Shown here: positions 7,947 through 15,345 of the stretch, one piece after another | How the letters are laid out: each line of letters opens with the position of its first letter | How positions within the stretch are numbered: the first letter of the stretch is position 1 | Origin: an uncultured Dialister sp. | GTDB taxonomy: Bacteria; Bacillota; Negativicutes; Veillonellales; Dialisteraceae | DNA: 31,864 nucleotides | Reading direction: 5' to 3' | Assembly: GCF_900538805.1 (NCBI RefSeq) | Contig: NZ_UPZP01000016.1 | Span: forward strand, 1 to 31,864 | Notes under the pieces: model-generated | The model's input: the letters and a program-made list of their open reading frames with translations, nothing else | What the model was told of the DNA's origin: nothing | Databases searched by the model: none | Translations under genes and position numbers: made by a program

Positions 7947-8879
7947 CTACTCTCCCATGAGCTCCTTCCGGTATTCCGCCACCTTCCGGATGTCCTCCGG
8001 CGTGGTGCGGCAGCAGCCGCCGATGAGGCGGGCACCGGCTTTCTGCCAGATTTTCACATAATCTCCGTAATCCGCGGCAGCCCCTTCCCAGGTCTTGTCA
8101 GAAGCATCATAGTGTTCTCCGGAATTGGGATACACCACCACCGGTTTATCAGTGTATTTCCGAATTTCCAGAATGAGGGATTCCACATACTCCGGCGCCG
8201 TGCAGTTCACGCCGATGGCCTTCACGCAGGGGATTTCGTCCAGTGCCTTGGCGCAGTCGCCGATATCATCATCGCCGCAGGTATGGAAGCCATCTTTGCA
8301 GGAAAAGGAAATCCAGCAGACAGCGTTTTCCATTTCCGAAAGCACGTCGGTCTCCGCCAGTGCTTCCACAAGGCAGGGAATGGTTTCACAGGCAAAAATA
8401 TCGGGTCCCGCCTCTTTGAGGATATGCATGCGTTCCCGGTGGAAAAGAGCCAGCTCTTCCCTGGTCTTTCCATAATGGCCCTTGTATTCACTGCCATCTG
8501 CCAGATAGGCGCCGTAGGGGCCTACCGACGCCGCCGCCAGGGGCACCGGCCGTCTTTCCGGTGATGCTTCCGCCAGGAATTCATCTCTTGCCTCCTGCAC
8601 CAGCTGCACGGAACGGACGAGAAGTTCCTTTGCTTCATCCCTGGAAAAGCCCTTTTTCTCAAACCCCTCCAGGGTGGCCTGGTAGCTGGCGCTGGTGACG
8701 ATGTCGCTTCCCGCATCGAAATAGGAACGGTGCACCGCCTTCACCAGGTCCGGCCTATCATAGAGTGCAATGGCGCTCCAGAGTTCGTCGTTAATGGAAA
8801 AGCCCTGCCTTTCCAGTTCCGTGGAAAAAGCGCCGTCCAGCACGATGAATGGGTATGTCTGTAAGATTTCTTCTATCAT
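7947..8879 (-). CDS. mmuM: Homocysteine S-methyltransferase
   Basis: 310 residues, the normal length for MmuM. It is a single-domain TIM barrel that transfers a methyl group from S-methylmethionine (or S-adenosylmethionine) to homocysteine, giving methionine. The zinc-binding cysteines are visible as GVNCTAPE (about residue 226) and GGCCRTTP (about 288-289). The N-terminus has LDGAFSTELERQG, and SASYQATLEGF is the usual family segment. Start ATG at 8879 follows AAGGAG. It belongs functionally with metQ and metA, but has no T-box: its 5' flank is a mosaic repeat whose terminal hairpin ends about 16 bases before the start codon. Confidence 0.93.
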   Translation of the reverse strand: MIEEILQTYPFIVLDGAFSTELERQGFSINDELWSAIALYDRPDLVKAVHRSYFDAGSDIVTSASYQATLEGFEKKGFSRDEAKELLVRSVQLVQEARDEFLAEASPERRPVPLAAASVGPYGAYLADGSEYKGHYGKTREELALFHRERMHILKEAGPDIFACETIPCLVEALAETDVLSEMENAVCWISFSCKDGFHTCGDDDIGDCAKALDEIPCVKAIGVNCTAPEYVESLILEIRKYTDKPVVVYPNSGEHYDASDKTWEGAAADYGDYVKIWQKAGARLIGGCCRTTPEDIRKVAEYRKELMGE

Positions 8880-8894
8880 GATGACTCCTTATAT

Positions 8895-9185
8895 AATGGC
8901 CGCTCCGCGGCCGGGTTCAGAAGGTTCAGAGGGTTCGGCGCCCATGGGGCCACTGCGTGTCCCGGGTTCAGAGGGTTCACAAGGTTCAGAAGGTTCAGAA
9001 GGTTCAAAGGGTTGTGGTAGCGGCTTCGCCGCAATTTTATAGCCGCCGAAGGCGGCATACAATACTCCCTTCTGAACCAGCCCGCTCTGTGGGCGGAACC
9101 GAAGGCCTCCAGGGGCGCAGCCCCGGCGAGGCCTTGAACCCGGGCGCCGAAAGGCGTCTGAACCCCCTTGCTTTCGGGAATACCG
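8895..9185. repeat. Mosaic palindromic intergenic element, copy 7
   Basis: On the minus strand it reads from GTATTCCCGAAAGCAAGG (9180 side) to the hairpin GGCCGCGGAGCGGCC (8899-8913) next to mmuM. Inside are GGCGCC-type and GCGGCTTCGCCGC palindromes and GCCGCC/GGCGGC. On the plus strand it has GGTTCAGAG-type tracts to the left and CTGAACC tracts to the right of the centre, so the whole element is a large imperfect inverted repeat. Confidence 0.72.
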
Positions 9186-9199
9186 GCCAGCCGACAGCG

Positions 9200-9265
9200 G
9201 CCCACTAGTCCACTAGCCCACTAGCCCACTAGCCCACTAGCCCACTAGCTCACCAGCCCACCATC
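9200..9265. repeat. 8-bp CCCACTAG minisatellite
   Basis: About eight consecutive units of CCCACTAG with period 8, several of them perfect and the rest with one or two changes. The array runs almost to the stop codon of the next gene at 9269. Shorter versions occur near 4410-4460, 23245-23305, 29930-29985 and 30728-30765. Confidence 0.85.
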
Positions 9266-9268
9266 CCA

Positions 9269-10039
9269 CTATTTCACAATTTCCTCCGGCGGTTCTTTTC
9301 CAAACCACTTTTTATAAATTTTTGCGAATTCTCCGTTTTTCTTAATCTTTGTGAGGCCGTCGTCGATTTTGGAAAGGAGCTCCTTATTGTCCTTTTTCAC
9401 CGCAATGGCCAGGTATTCCGTGGACAGGGCCACGGGAGCGGTCTTCACGGAGTGGTCCTCTGTCTTGGCCACATAGTATTCGTTGGTGGGAATATCGTTG
9501 ATAACGGCGTCCACGGCGCCCTGTTTCAAATCCAGGAAGGCGTCGCTCAGGGTGCTGTAGGTGCGGACATTGGCCCCTTCGATTTTGCGGGCCGCCTCTT
9601 CTCCCGTGGAGCCGATGGTGACGCCCAGGGTTTTACCGGAAAGGTCCGCCTTCGATTGGATATCCCGGTTATCACTCTTCACCACCACCCCAAGGCCGGC
9701 AATGTAGTAGGGTTTGGAGAAATCCACAGACTGCTTCCTGTCTTCTGTGACGGTGATGTCATTGATGGCCACATCCAAGTCTCCCGACTTCAGGGCAGGA
9801 ATGAGGCCGTCGAAATTCACATTCCTGATTTCCGTGGTCAGTCCCTCTTCCTTTGCAATGGCTTTAATAATGTCCACGTCAAACCCTTCATATTCTTTGG
9901 TGTCCATGTTCTGGAAACCAAAGGGCGGATAGGCAGCATCCATGCCCACCCGAAGGACAGAGGACTGCTTCTCCTGTCCGCAGCCGGTGACTATGGTAAG
10001 GCCTAAAAGAAGGGCCAGAAAAAGAAATAGTTTTTTCAT
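9269..10039 (-). CDS. Amino-acid ABC transporter substrate-binding lipoprotein (family 3)
   Basis: 256 residues. The signal peptide ends in a lipobox with Cys at 20 (TIVTGC). The mature protein starts with LRVGMDAAYPPFGFQNM and contains YEGFDVDIIKAIAKEEGL, DVAINDITVTEDRKQSVDF and GVTIGSTGEEAA. This is the SBP_bac_3 fold used for polar amino acids. The binding pattern (an aspartate in the GFDVD stretch, the ITVTEDR loop) fits an amino-acid ligand, but the exact one cannot be read. Start ATG at 10039 follows AAAGGAG. No permease or ATPase gene is adjacent, so it is an orphan here like metQ. No T-box is visible upstream. Confidence 0.9.
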   Translation of the reverse strand: MKKLFLFLALLLGLTIVTGCGQEKQSSVLRVGMDAAYPPFGFQNMDTKEYEGFDVDIIKAIAKEEGLTTEIRNVNFDGLIPALKSGDLDVAINDITVTEDRKQSVDFSKPYYIAGLGVVVKSDNRDIQSKADLSGKTLGVTIGSTGEEAARKIEGANVRTYSTLSDAFLDLKQGAVDAVINDIPTNEYYVAKTEDHSVKTAPVALSTEYLAIAVKKDNKELLSKIDDGLTKIKKNGEFAKIYKKWFGKEPPEEIVK

Positions 10040-10059
10040 AGGGATTCTCCTTTCTAAAA

Positions 10060-10675
10060 AGGGGGCATGGACACGCCCTTTGGGCGTGAAGGTTCAGAGG
10101 GTTCGGCGCCCATGGGACACGCCTTCGGCGTGAGGGTTCAGAAGGTTCAAAAGGTTCTGCCCGCTTTCAGCGTGCGGGTTCAAAAGGTTGAGGTGGCGGC
10201 TGCGCCGCAATTTTATAGCCGCCGGAGGCGGCTTATATGATGGCGCCGGAAGGCGCCGTACCTCGCCAATCGGTCAGGCGATTAAAAGGAAAGCCTCTTA
10301 TTGGGCAGGCTAGAGGCCAACTTCGCCCGACTTGCGTATTCCATGCGGAATACGCACACAGCGTACTACATAACTTCCTCTGAACCAGCCCGCTCTGTGG
10401 GCGGAACCGGAGGCCTCCAGGGGCGCATCCCCGACGGCGGCTTGAACCCGGGCGCCGAAAGGCGCCTGAACCCTCTTGCTTTCGGGAATACTGTTTTCTG
10501 ATGTCTGATTGTCTGACGTCTTCCCGCCGACTGGTATTCTTTAGTGAACTAGTGGGCTAGTGGACTAGTGAGCTGGCAGCAGCCATTAGCGGTACTCACC
10601 GGGATTCTTCACTGCGTTCAGAATGACAGTGTCCGGCGGGAAGCGGACAGCCGACAGCGGTAAGCGGACAGCGGA
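10060..10675. repeat. Mosaic palindromic element copy 8 plus composite block
   Basis: The mosaic part (10060-10495) has GGACACGCCCTTTGGGCGTG, GGCGCCCATGGGACACGCC, GCGGC/GCCGC and GGCGCCGGAAGGCGCC palindromes between GGTTCAGAGG and CTCTGAACC tracts. It ends at TTCGGGAATACTG. The composite part (10500-10675) carries the GATGTCTGATTGTCTGACG segment, CTAG-rich units (10545-10575), a GATTCTTCACTGCG REP unit (10603-10628) and GACAGCCGACAGCGG units. No gene is visible. Confidence 0.68.
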
Positions 10676-11623
10676 TTAATTTCCATGCAGGGGATTATGC
10701 ACATTGAAGGGCATGAGGTTGTCCAGGCTGTAGGGCGTTTCCTGGTATACGAAGTTCAGCCAGTTGTGGTAGAAAAGATGGGCGTAGCTGCACCAAACGA
10801 ATCTTGGCCTTTCCTGAGGATCGTCGTAGGGATAGTAATTTTCCGGCAGACGGATGGGGAGGCCCTTTTCCCGGTCCCGCTTGTATTCCCATTCCAAGGT
10901 GCGCAGGTCGTATTCAAAGTGGCCCAGCACGAAAATGCGGCGGGATTCCTTGTCGGAAATGATGTTGATGCCGTTATCTTCGGACCGGGAAAGGACGGTG
11001 AGGTCCGGCGTGGCGTCTACCTTCCTGTCGTCAATGGAGGTATGCCTGGACTGGGGGATGAAATAGCGGTCGTCGAAGCCCCGAAGGAGGGGATGGTAGG
11101 AAAGGGTGAGGTTGTACTGGTAAATGCCGAAGAGCTTCCTTGGAAGGATTCTCTTTTCCACGCCGTAATCCCGGTAAAGCCCTGCCTGGGCGGCCCAGCA
11201 GAAATGGAGGGTGGAGAAGACATGGGTATCGGCCCAGTTGAAATATTTCAGCATTTCCGGCCAGTAATCCACTTCTTCATAGGGCATTTTCTCCACCGGC
11301 GCTCCGGTGATGATGAAGCCGTCGTATTTCCTGTCCTTAATATCATCAAAGGTGAGGTAGTTTTCATCCAGATAGGACCGGTCCGTATGGGTGGTCTCCC
11401 TGGAGGCGATGCGGGCAAAATCCACATCCAGCTGCAGCGGCGTATCCCCCAGAAGACGGAGAAGCTGCACTTCCGTCGGTTTCTTAATGGGCATGAGATT
11501 CAGGATGAGAATCTTCAGGGGACGGATATCCTGGGTGCGGGCCCTTTTCTCTCCAATGGTTACGATACCTTCCTTCTTCAGTTCCGAAATGGCATCCAAA
11601 CCGTCTGCAATTTTAATCGGCAA
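10676..11623 (-). CDS. metA: Homoserine O-acyltransferase, probably acetyl-CoA specific
   Basis: 315 residues from a TTG start at 11623, which has AAGGAGG 8 bases upstream and gives the family N-terminus MPIKIADGL. A longer in-frame reading back to 11713 only translates the T-box terminator. The enzyme activates homoserine for methionine synthesis. The catalytic residues are at family positions: Cys142 in HFCWAAQAGLY, His235 and Glu237 in LGHFEYD. Residue 111 is Glu (APVEKMPYEE), the position known to favour acetyl-CoA, where Gly favours succinyl-CoA. A methionine T-box lies upstream, 38 bases before the start, so the gene should respond to uncharged tRNA-Met. No further met genes follow downstream. 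Confidence 0.95.
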   Translation of the reverse strand: MPIKIADGLDAISELKKEGIVTIGEKRARTQDIRPLKILILNLMPIKKPTEVQLLRLLGDTPLQLDVDFARIASRETTHTDRSYLDENYLTFDDIKDRKYDGFIITGAPVEKMPYEEVDYWPEMLKYFNWADTHVFSTLHFCWAAQAGLYRDYGVEKRILPRKLFGIYQYNLTLSYHPLLRGFDDRYFIPQSRHTSIDDRKVDATPDLTVLSRSEDNGINIISDKESRRIFVLGHFEYDLRTLEWEYKRDREKGLPIRLPENYYPYDDPQERPRFVWCSYAHLFYHNWLNFVYQETPYSLDNLMPFNVHNPLHGN

Positions 11624-11660
11624 AATGAAAACCTCCTTGTAAAAGCATGTGCATGCAATA

Positions 11661-11922
11661 AAAAAATCCCGTCCCCTAAGGGACGAGATACTCGTGTTAC
11701 CACCCAATTTCATCTTTCCGTCGCCGGAAAGACCTCACAGGTACGCCGGCCAAGCCTTGATACCCTGTCTCTGTAACGGGAGACTCCCGGACTGCTTCAC
11801 CATTCAGCATATCAAGCTCAGAGGCCATCTTCTCCATGCTATCCTGTGCTCCTTCTCACCAGCCGGAGCTCTCTTTGCCATTCCCGCACGGGTACTCTTC
11901 TCTTCCCTGCTTCTTTGAAATT
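11661..11922 (-). promoter_or_regulatory. Methionine T-box leader of metA
   Basis: The minus strand shows the T-box core GGGTGGTAACACG (11692-11704). A terminator follows (ATCTCGTCCC with GGGACGGGAT, 11667-11689, then a T run). Stem I has AGAGAAGAGTACCCG and GGCTGGTGAGAAGG. The specifier loop is GAGAAGATGGCCTCTGAGC with AUG at 11828-11826, matching the metQ leader. Confidence 0.93.
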
Positions 11923-11928
11923 ATAGCT

Positions 11929-11957
11929 ATTTTAAACTGTCCACAGGTAAATGTCAA
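11929..11957 (-). promoter_or_regulatory. Promoter of the metA T-box transcript
   Basis: TTGACA (11957-11952), a 17-base spacer and TAAAAT (11934-11929) on the minus strand. A TATAAT (11925-11920) also lies nearby but is 26 bases from the -35 box. Confidence 0.75.
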
Positions 11958-11980
11958 TAGGGTCCGCGGGGCTCTGCCCC

Positions 11981-12212
11981 GCAGTTTCCTGTCCGACTTG
12001 GCACCATTGTGTTTCACATCGACAGGAAACTTTTCACCAGCAGTTTCCTATCCGGCTTGACACCATTGCGTTTCACTCGGACAGGAAACTTTTCGCAAGC
12101 AGTTTCTTGTCCGACTTGACACCATTGCGTTTCACTCCGACAGGAAACTTTTTCGCCAGCAGTCTTCCTCACGCCATGACTTCTCTGTGCTTCACCTCAA
12201 CAGGAAACGCCC
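11981..12212. repeat. 59-bp tandem repeat, about four units, each a hairpin
   Basis: Units begin at 11981, 12040, 12099 and 12159 with GCAGTTTCCTGTCCGACTTG-like starts; the last unit is degenerate. Each holds an inverted repeat, GTTTCCTGTC with GACAGGAAAC, around CACCATTGCGTTTCAC. Solitary relatives lie at about 27600-27655 and 29857-29930. The 148-residue reading frame across this block has no ribosome site and follows the repeat. Confidence 0.85.
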
Positions 12213-12439
12213 CTTCCTGTGAAATTGTGAAGAAAAATATAGGGTACACATTTCCCCATGTCTTTCGAGTCCCCAAAAGGGGCTTCCATTCTTATATTAA
12301 TTTCCTTCTTTCCATTGGACATGGACAGGGGATGGATTCTGTTTTTTGGCTTTATCCTCCATTTTTCTTTTCTTTTTACAAGATTTGGTTCAGTTGACAT
12401 TTTCTTGACATAATCTTTTCCCTCTTTTTTCTTCTCCTT

Positions 12440-12700
12440 CTTTTCTCTGTGAAAAGTCAATTCACAATTTTTCTTCCTGTGGACAAGTGAATGTCCCCGA
12501 AAATCCCTATGGTGTCTTTTGTGATTTTTTTATTTTCCTCATTCCGTCCATACTTATTCACAGTTATTCACAAATTTCTGTGTATATCTCCGGTGGACAC
12601 CTTTCTTTTTCCTGCGAATTGTCTATATATGTGATTCTCATTTCGCAGTTATGAACAGTATGTGAATAACTCTGTGAAAAAGTGAAGATTTATGGAGTAG
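12440..12700. other. Candidate replication origin: DnaA-box-like cluster in AT-rich DNA
   Basis: TGTGGACAA (12478-12486, reverse of TTGTCCACA), two TTATTCACA boxes ten bases apart (12554-12562 and 12564-12572) and an inverted one, TGTGAATAA (12661-12669). All lie in an AT-rich, pyrimidine-biased stretch without genes (12213-12743). TTATNCACA is the DnaA-box consensus. Nearby genes point away on both sides, except amtB. dnaA itself is not in the window. This could also be a DnaA-titrating or regulatory cluster. Confidence 0.45.
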
Positions 12701-12743
12701 GGAAATAAGTATACCTTTTATCCCCCATTTCCTTTCTGCCACG

Positions 12744-12775
12744 AAAAAAGAGCCACGGAAATCCGCAGCTCTTTT
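12744..12775 (-). terminator. Rho-independent terminator of the amt-PII gene
   Basis: On the minus strand AAAAGAGCTGCGG pairs with CCGTGGCTCTTTT and continues into T6. It lies 24 bases past the stop codon. The 11-base string AGAGTACCATT occurs twice between the hairpin and the stop codon. Confidence 0.85.
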
Positions 12776-12798
12776 CAAGAGTACCATTAAGAGTACCA

Positions 12799-14613
12799 TT
12801 ATTTATCTTCTTCAATAGGATAGTCCTGGAGGGCGTCGTACCCTTCTTCGCCGGTGCGGATTTTCACTGCATTGTCCACGGTGGAGACGAAGATCTTGCC
12901 GTCGCCGTACTTGCCGGTGTAGAGCGCTTTTTTGGCCACTTCGATGACCGTCCTCGGGGAAATCTTGGATACTACGATATCCACCCGCACCTTCGGAAGG
13001 AGTTTGGCGGAAACAGCAGCGCCGCGGTACATCTGGGTCTGTCCTTTTTCAAGGCCGAAGCCCAGGGCCTGGGTAACGGTCATGCCTGTAATGCCGATGG
13101 CTTCCATGGCTGCTTTCAGAATTTCAAAACGCTTGTCCGAAGTAATGATGGTGACGCAGTAGAGGTGATGGCCGTCTGCCGGAACAGCTTTGGGAACTGC
13201 GGTTTCCGGCAGGTCCTTGTCCACAGGGATTTCCACTGCATCCTTCGGTGCTTTGCCGGCTTCGATTTTTTCTTCCGCCGTTTCAGGAACCATCATGAAA
13301 TCTGCATAAGCAGAGGCCAGGCCGTGTTCTTCAAAGTCCAGGCCGTTGATTTCTTCTTCACGGCTTACGCGGAGGCCGATGGTGGCACGGATGATGCGGA
13401 ATACAATGTTAATGGCAATGAATACGTAAACGGCCACTGCCACCACACCCAGAATCTGGACGAAGAGGTAATGGGGGTCTCCCGTGTAGAGGAGGCCGTC
13501 GGATTCGGAGAAGAAACCGGTCAGAATGGTGCCCAGGGCACCGCAGCCGCCGTGGGCGGCAATGGCACCGACGGGGTCATCGATTTTCATTTTCTGGTCA
13601 ATGAATTCAACGGCATAGACAATGAATACGCCGGCAATGAGGCCGATGAAGAAGGAGCCGGGAACGGTGACGGTGTCGCAGCCGGCGGTAATGGCCACCA
13701 GGCCTGCCAGGCCGCCGTTCAGGGTCATGGATACATCGGGCTTTCCGTATTTCACCCAGGTCACAATCATGGTGGTGCAGGCGGCTACCGCTGCGGCCAG
13801 GTTGGTGGTAATCATGATATGGCCTGCGGATTCAATCATTTCATCGCCGGTCATGGAAACGGTGGAGCCGCCGTTGAATCCGAACCAGCCCATCCACAGG
13901 ATGAACATGCCAAGGCAGGCCAGGGTGATGCTGTGGCCGGGAATGGCGTTCACGCTGCCATCCTTATTGTACTTGCCGATTCTGGGTCCCAGGAGCCATG
14001 CCCCTACGAAGGCGCACACGCCGCCTACCAGATGGACGCAGGTGGAACCGGCGAAATCATGGAATCCCAGCTCCGAAAGCCAGCCGCCGCCCCAGATCCA
14101 ATGGCCCGAAATGGGGTAAATCAGAAGGGAGATGACAACGGAATATACGCAGTAGGCGGAGAACTTCGTCCGTTCTGCCATGGCCCCGGATACAATGGTG
14201 GCGGAGGTGGCACAGAACACGGTCTGGAAGAACAGGTATGCCAGCGGTGTATACCCTGCATCATCGGGCACCTGGAAATGGGTGACGAAGAGATCCGGCG
14301 TACCGATAATGCCGCCAATGTCCGTGCCGAACATGAGGCCAAAGCCAAGGAACCAGAACACCACGGTGCCCAGGGCAAAGTCCATGAAATTCTTCATGAC
14401 AATGTTGCCTGCATTCTTCGCACGGGTCAGTCCCGTTTCCACCATGGCAAACCCCGGCTGCATGAAGTACACCAGAATGGCGCCTAAAAGCACCCAGATG
14501 GTGTCCACCGATGAATACCGGCCCTCCGGTTCCGCTGCCATAGCCACCGCCGGTGTGGCCAGGGCAGCCAGAAGCAGAGGCCACTTTCGAATGACTGCTT
14601 CCATTTTTTTCAT
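12799..14613 (-). CDS. Ammonium transporter with C-terminal PII domain (Amt-GlnB fusion)
   Basis: 604 residues from ATG 14613, after GGGAG; a longer in-frame reading back to 14853 would translate the structured leader and is rejected. A signal peptide (cleavage near AVAMA, residue 26) precedes an Amt/Rh channel of about eleven helices (about 36-440). Twin pore histidines are visible in STCVHLVGG and AIAAHGGCGALG. After a linker of about 35 residues, residues 478-595 form a complete PII domain: HHLYCVTIITSDKRFEILKAA, GFGLEKGQTQMYRGAA, LLPKVRVDIVV, TGKYGDGKIFV. PII proteins block Amt pores with the T-loop in response to ATP/ADP and 2-oxoglutarate, so this protein may gate itself. The T-loop reads RGAAVSAK where GlnB has RGAEYMVD, so the uridylylated tyrosine is absent. 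No separate glnB/glnK gene is nearby. Confidence 0.95.
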   Translation of the reverse strand: MKKMEAVIRKWPLLLAALATPAVAMAAEPEGRYSSVDTIWVLLGAILVYFMQPGFAMVETGLTRAKNAGNIVMKNFMDFALGTVVFWFLGFGLMFGTDIGGIIGTPDLFVTHFQVPDDAGYTPLAYLFFQTVFCATSATIVSGAMAERTKFSAYCVYSVVISLLIYPISGHWIWGGGWLSELGFHDFAGSTCVHLVGGVCAFVGAWLLGPRIGKYNKDGSVNAIPGHSITLACLGMFILWMGWFGFNGGSTVSMTGDEMIESAGHIMITTNLAAAVAACTTMIVTWVKYGKPDVSMTLNGGLAGLVAITAGCDTVTVPGSFFIGLIAGVFIVYAVEFIDQKMKIDDPVGAIAAHGGCGALGTILTGFFSESDGLLYTGDPHYLFVQILGVVAVAVYVFIAINIVFRIIRATIGLRVSREEEINGLDFEEHGLASAYADFMMVPETAEEKIEAGKAPKDAVEIPVDKDLPETAVPKAVPADGHHLYCVTIITSDKRFEILKAAMEAIGITGMTVTQALGFGLEKGQTQMYRGAAVSAKLLPKVRVDIVVSKISPRTVIEVAKKALYTGKYGDGKIFVSTVDNAVKIRTGEEGYDALQDYPIEEDK

Positions 14614-14619
14614 AAAACC

Positions 14620-14794
14620 CACTCCCTCTCTGAACAAAAAATGTCTGAGGGAACGGCGGCCTTTTCCGGAAAAGGCAAGGGGGCCCGGAAATGTTCCGGG
14701 CCCCCTTGTCCAAAAGAAAAAGCCTGATGTGAACCATTCACTATCAGACATCTTTGTCAAAAATATGTAATTCTGACCTTTCGGTCCTTTGTAT
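14620..14794 (-). promoter_or_regulatory. Structured leader of the amt-PII gene with alternative hairpins
   Basis: About 180 bases of leader on the minus strand. A first hairpin, CTGATAGTGAA with TTCACATCAG, is followed by GCTTTTTCTTTT and resembles a terminator. Next come a very strong stem (GGGGGCCCGGAA with TTCCGGGCCCCC) and the palindrome GCCTTTTCCGGAAAAGGC. A distal TCAGACAT then T6 can instead pair with ATGTCTGA, which overlaps the first hairpin. This looks like an attenuator. I cannot match it to a known riboswitch, nor see clear ANTAR-type hexaloops. Confidence 0.6.
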
Positions 14795-14800
14795 GTTAAT

Positions 14801-14829
14801 AGGATACAATAGCATTTAGTATCCGTCAA
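14801..14829 (-). promoter_or_regulatory. Promoter of the amt-PII transcript
   Basis: TTGACG (14829-14824), a 17-base spacer and TATCCT (14806-14801) on the minus strand, upstream of the structured leader. Confidence 0.65.
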
Positions 14830-14845
14830 GGGGGAAAATGAAATT

Positions 14846-15345
14846 GGCCGCAAAAGCGGCCGGGTTCAGAGGGTTCAGAGGGTTCAAAAGGTTCAGAGGG
14901 GAAGGTGGACGGGCCCTGCAGGCCCGAAGGTTCTCAGGGTTCTCAGGTTTGACGGGCCTATGGCCCGAGGGTTGTGGTATCGCCTTCGGCGATGATGTTA
15001 TATAGTGCCGCCTGCGGCGGCAGCGCTGACTTTGGTAACGAAAACCTTCATAACCGGGCTTCGCCCGATGGAAATGCGCCCCTTTTGGTACTGACGCACC
15101 ACCTTTCTCCTAAAGGGAAACATGTCACTGGATTCGTAGGGAGCCGCAGACGACAGAAGGGGTGCATTTCCACGCGCCGCAGGCGCGGTTGTAAAGATTT
15201 TGCCGCCGCAGGCGGCATTTATAACTTCCCTCTGAACCCGCCTGCTCTGTGGGCGGAACCCATCGTTCGGCGCGAAGCGCACGAACGATAGAACCCGGGC
15301 GCCGCAGGCGCCTGAACCCTCCTTCTTTCGGGAATACTGTATGTC
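14846..15345. repeat. Mosaic palindromic intergenic element, copy 9
   Basis: Starts with the hairpin GGCCGCAAAAGCGGCC, then GGTTCAGAGG tracts, GGGCCTATGGCCC, ATCGCCTTCGGCGAT, TGCCGCCTGCGGCGGCA and CCGGGCTTCGCCCG. It continues with CGCGCCGCAGGCGCG, CCGCAGGCGG, CTCTGAACCC, GGGCGCCGCAGGCGCC and the end motif TTCGGGAATACTG. Its inner part (about 15060-15190) matches 22856-23040 of copy 10. Confidence 0.72.

Noticed and set aside
10685..11776. 363-codon plus-strand open frame
   Set aside because: It mirrors metA and runs into the T-box terminator; no family features.
11951..12397. 148-codon plus-strand open frame
   Set aside because: It follows the 59-bp hairpin repeat, has no ribosome site, and its peptide repeats with the DNA unit.
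13165..14487. 440-codon plus-strand open frame
   Set aside because: It is antisense to the Amt-PII gene, whose domains are unmistakable; it has no ribosome site or recognisable fold.
14614..14853. 80-residue N-terminal extension of the Amt-PII protein
   Set aside because: It translates the structured leader; the real signal peptide and GGGAG site are at 14613.
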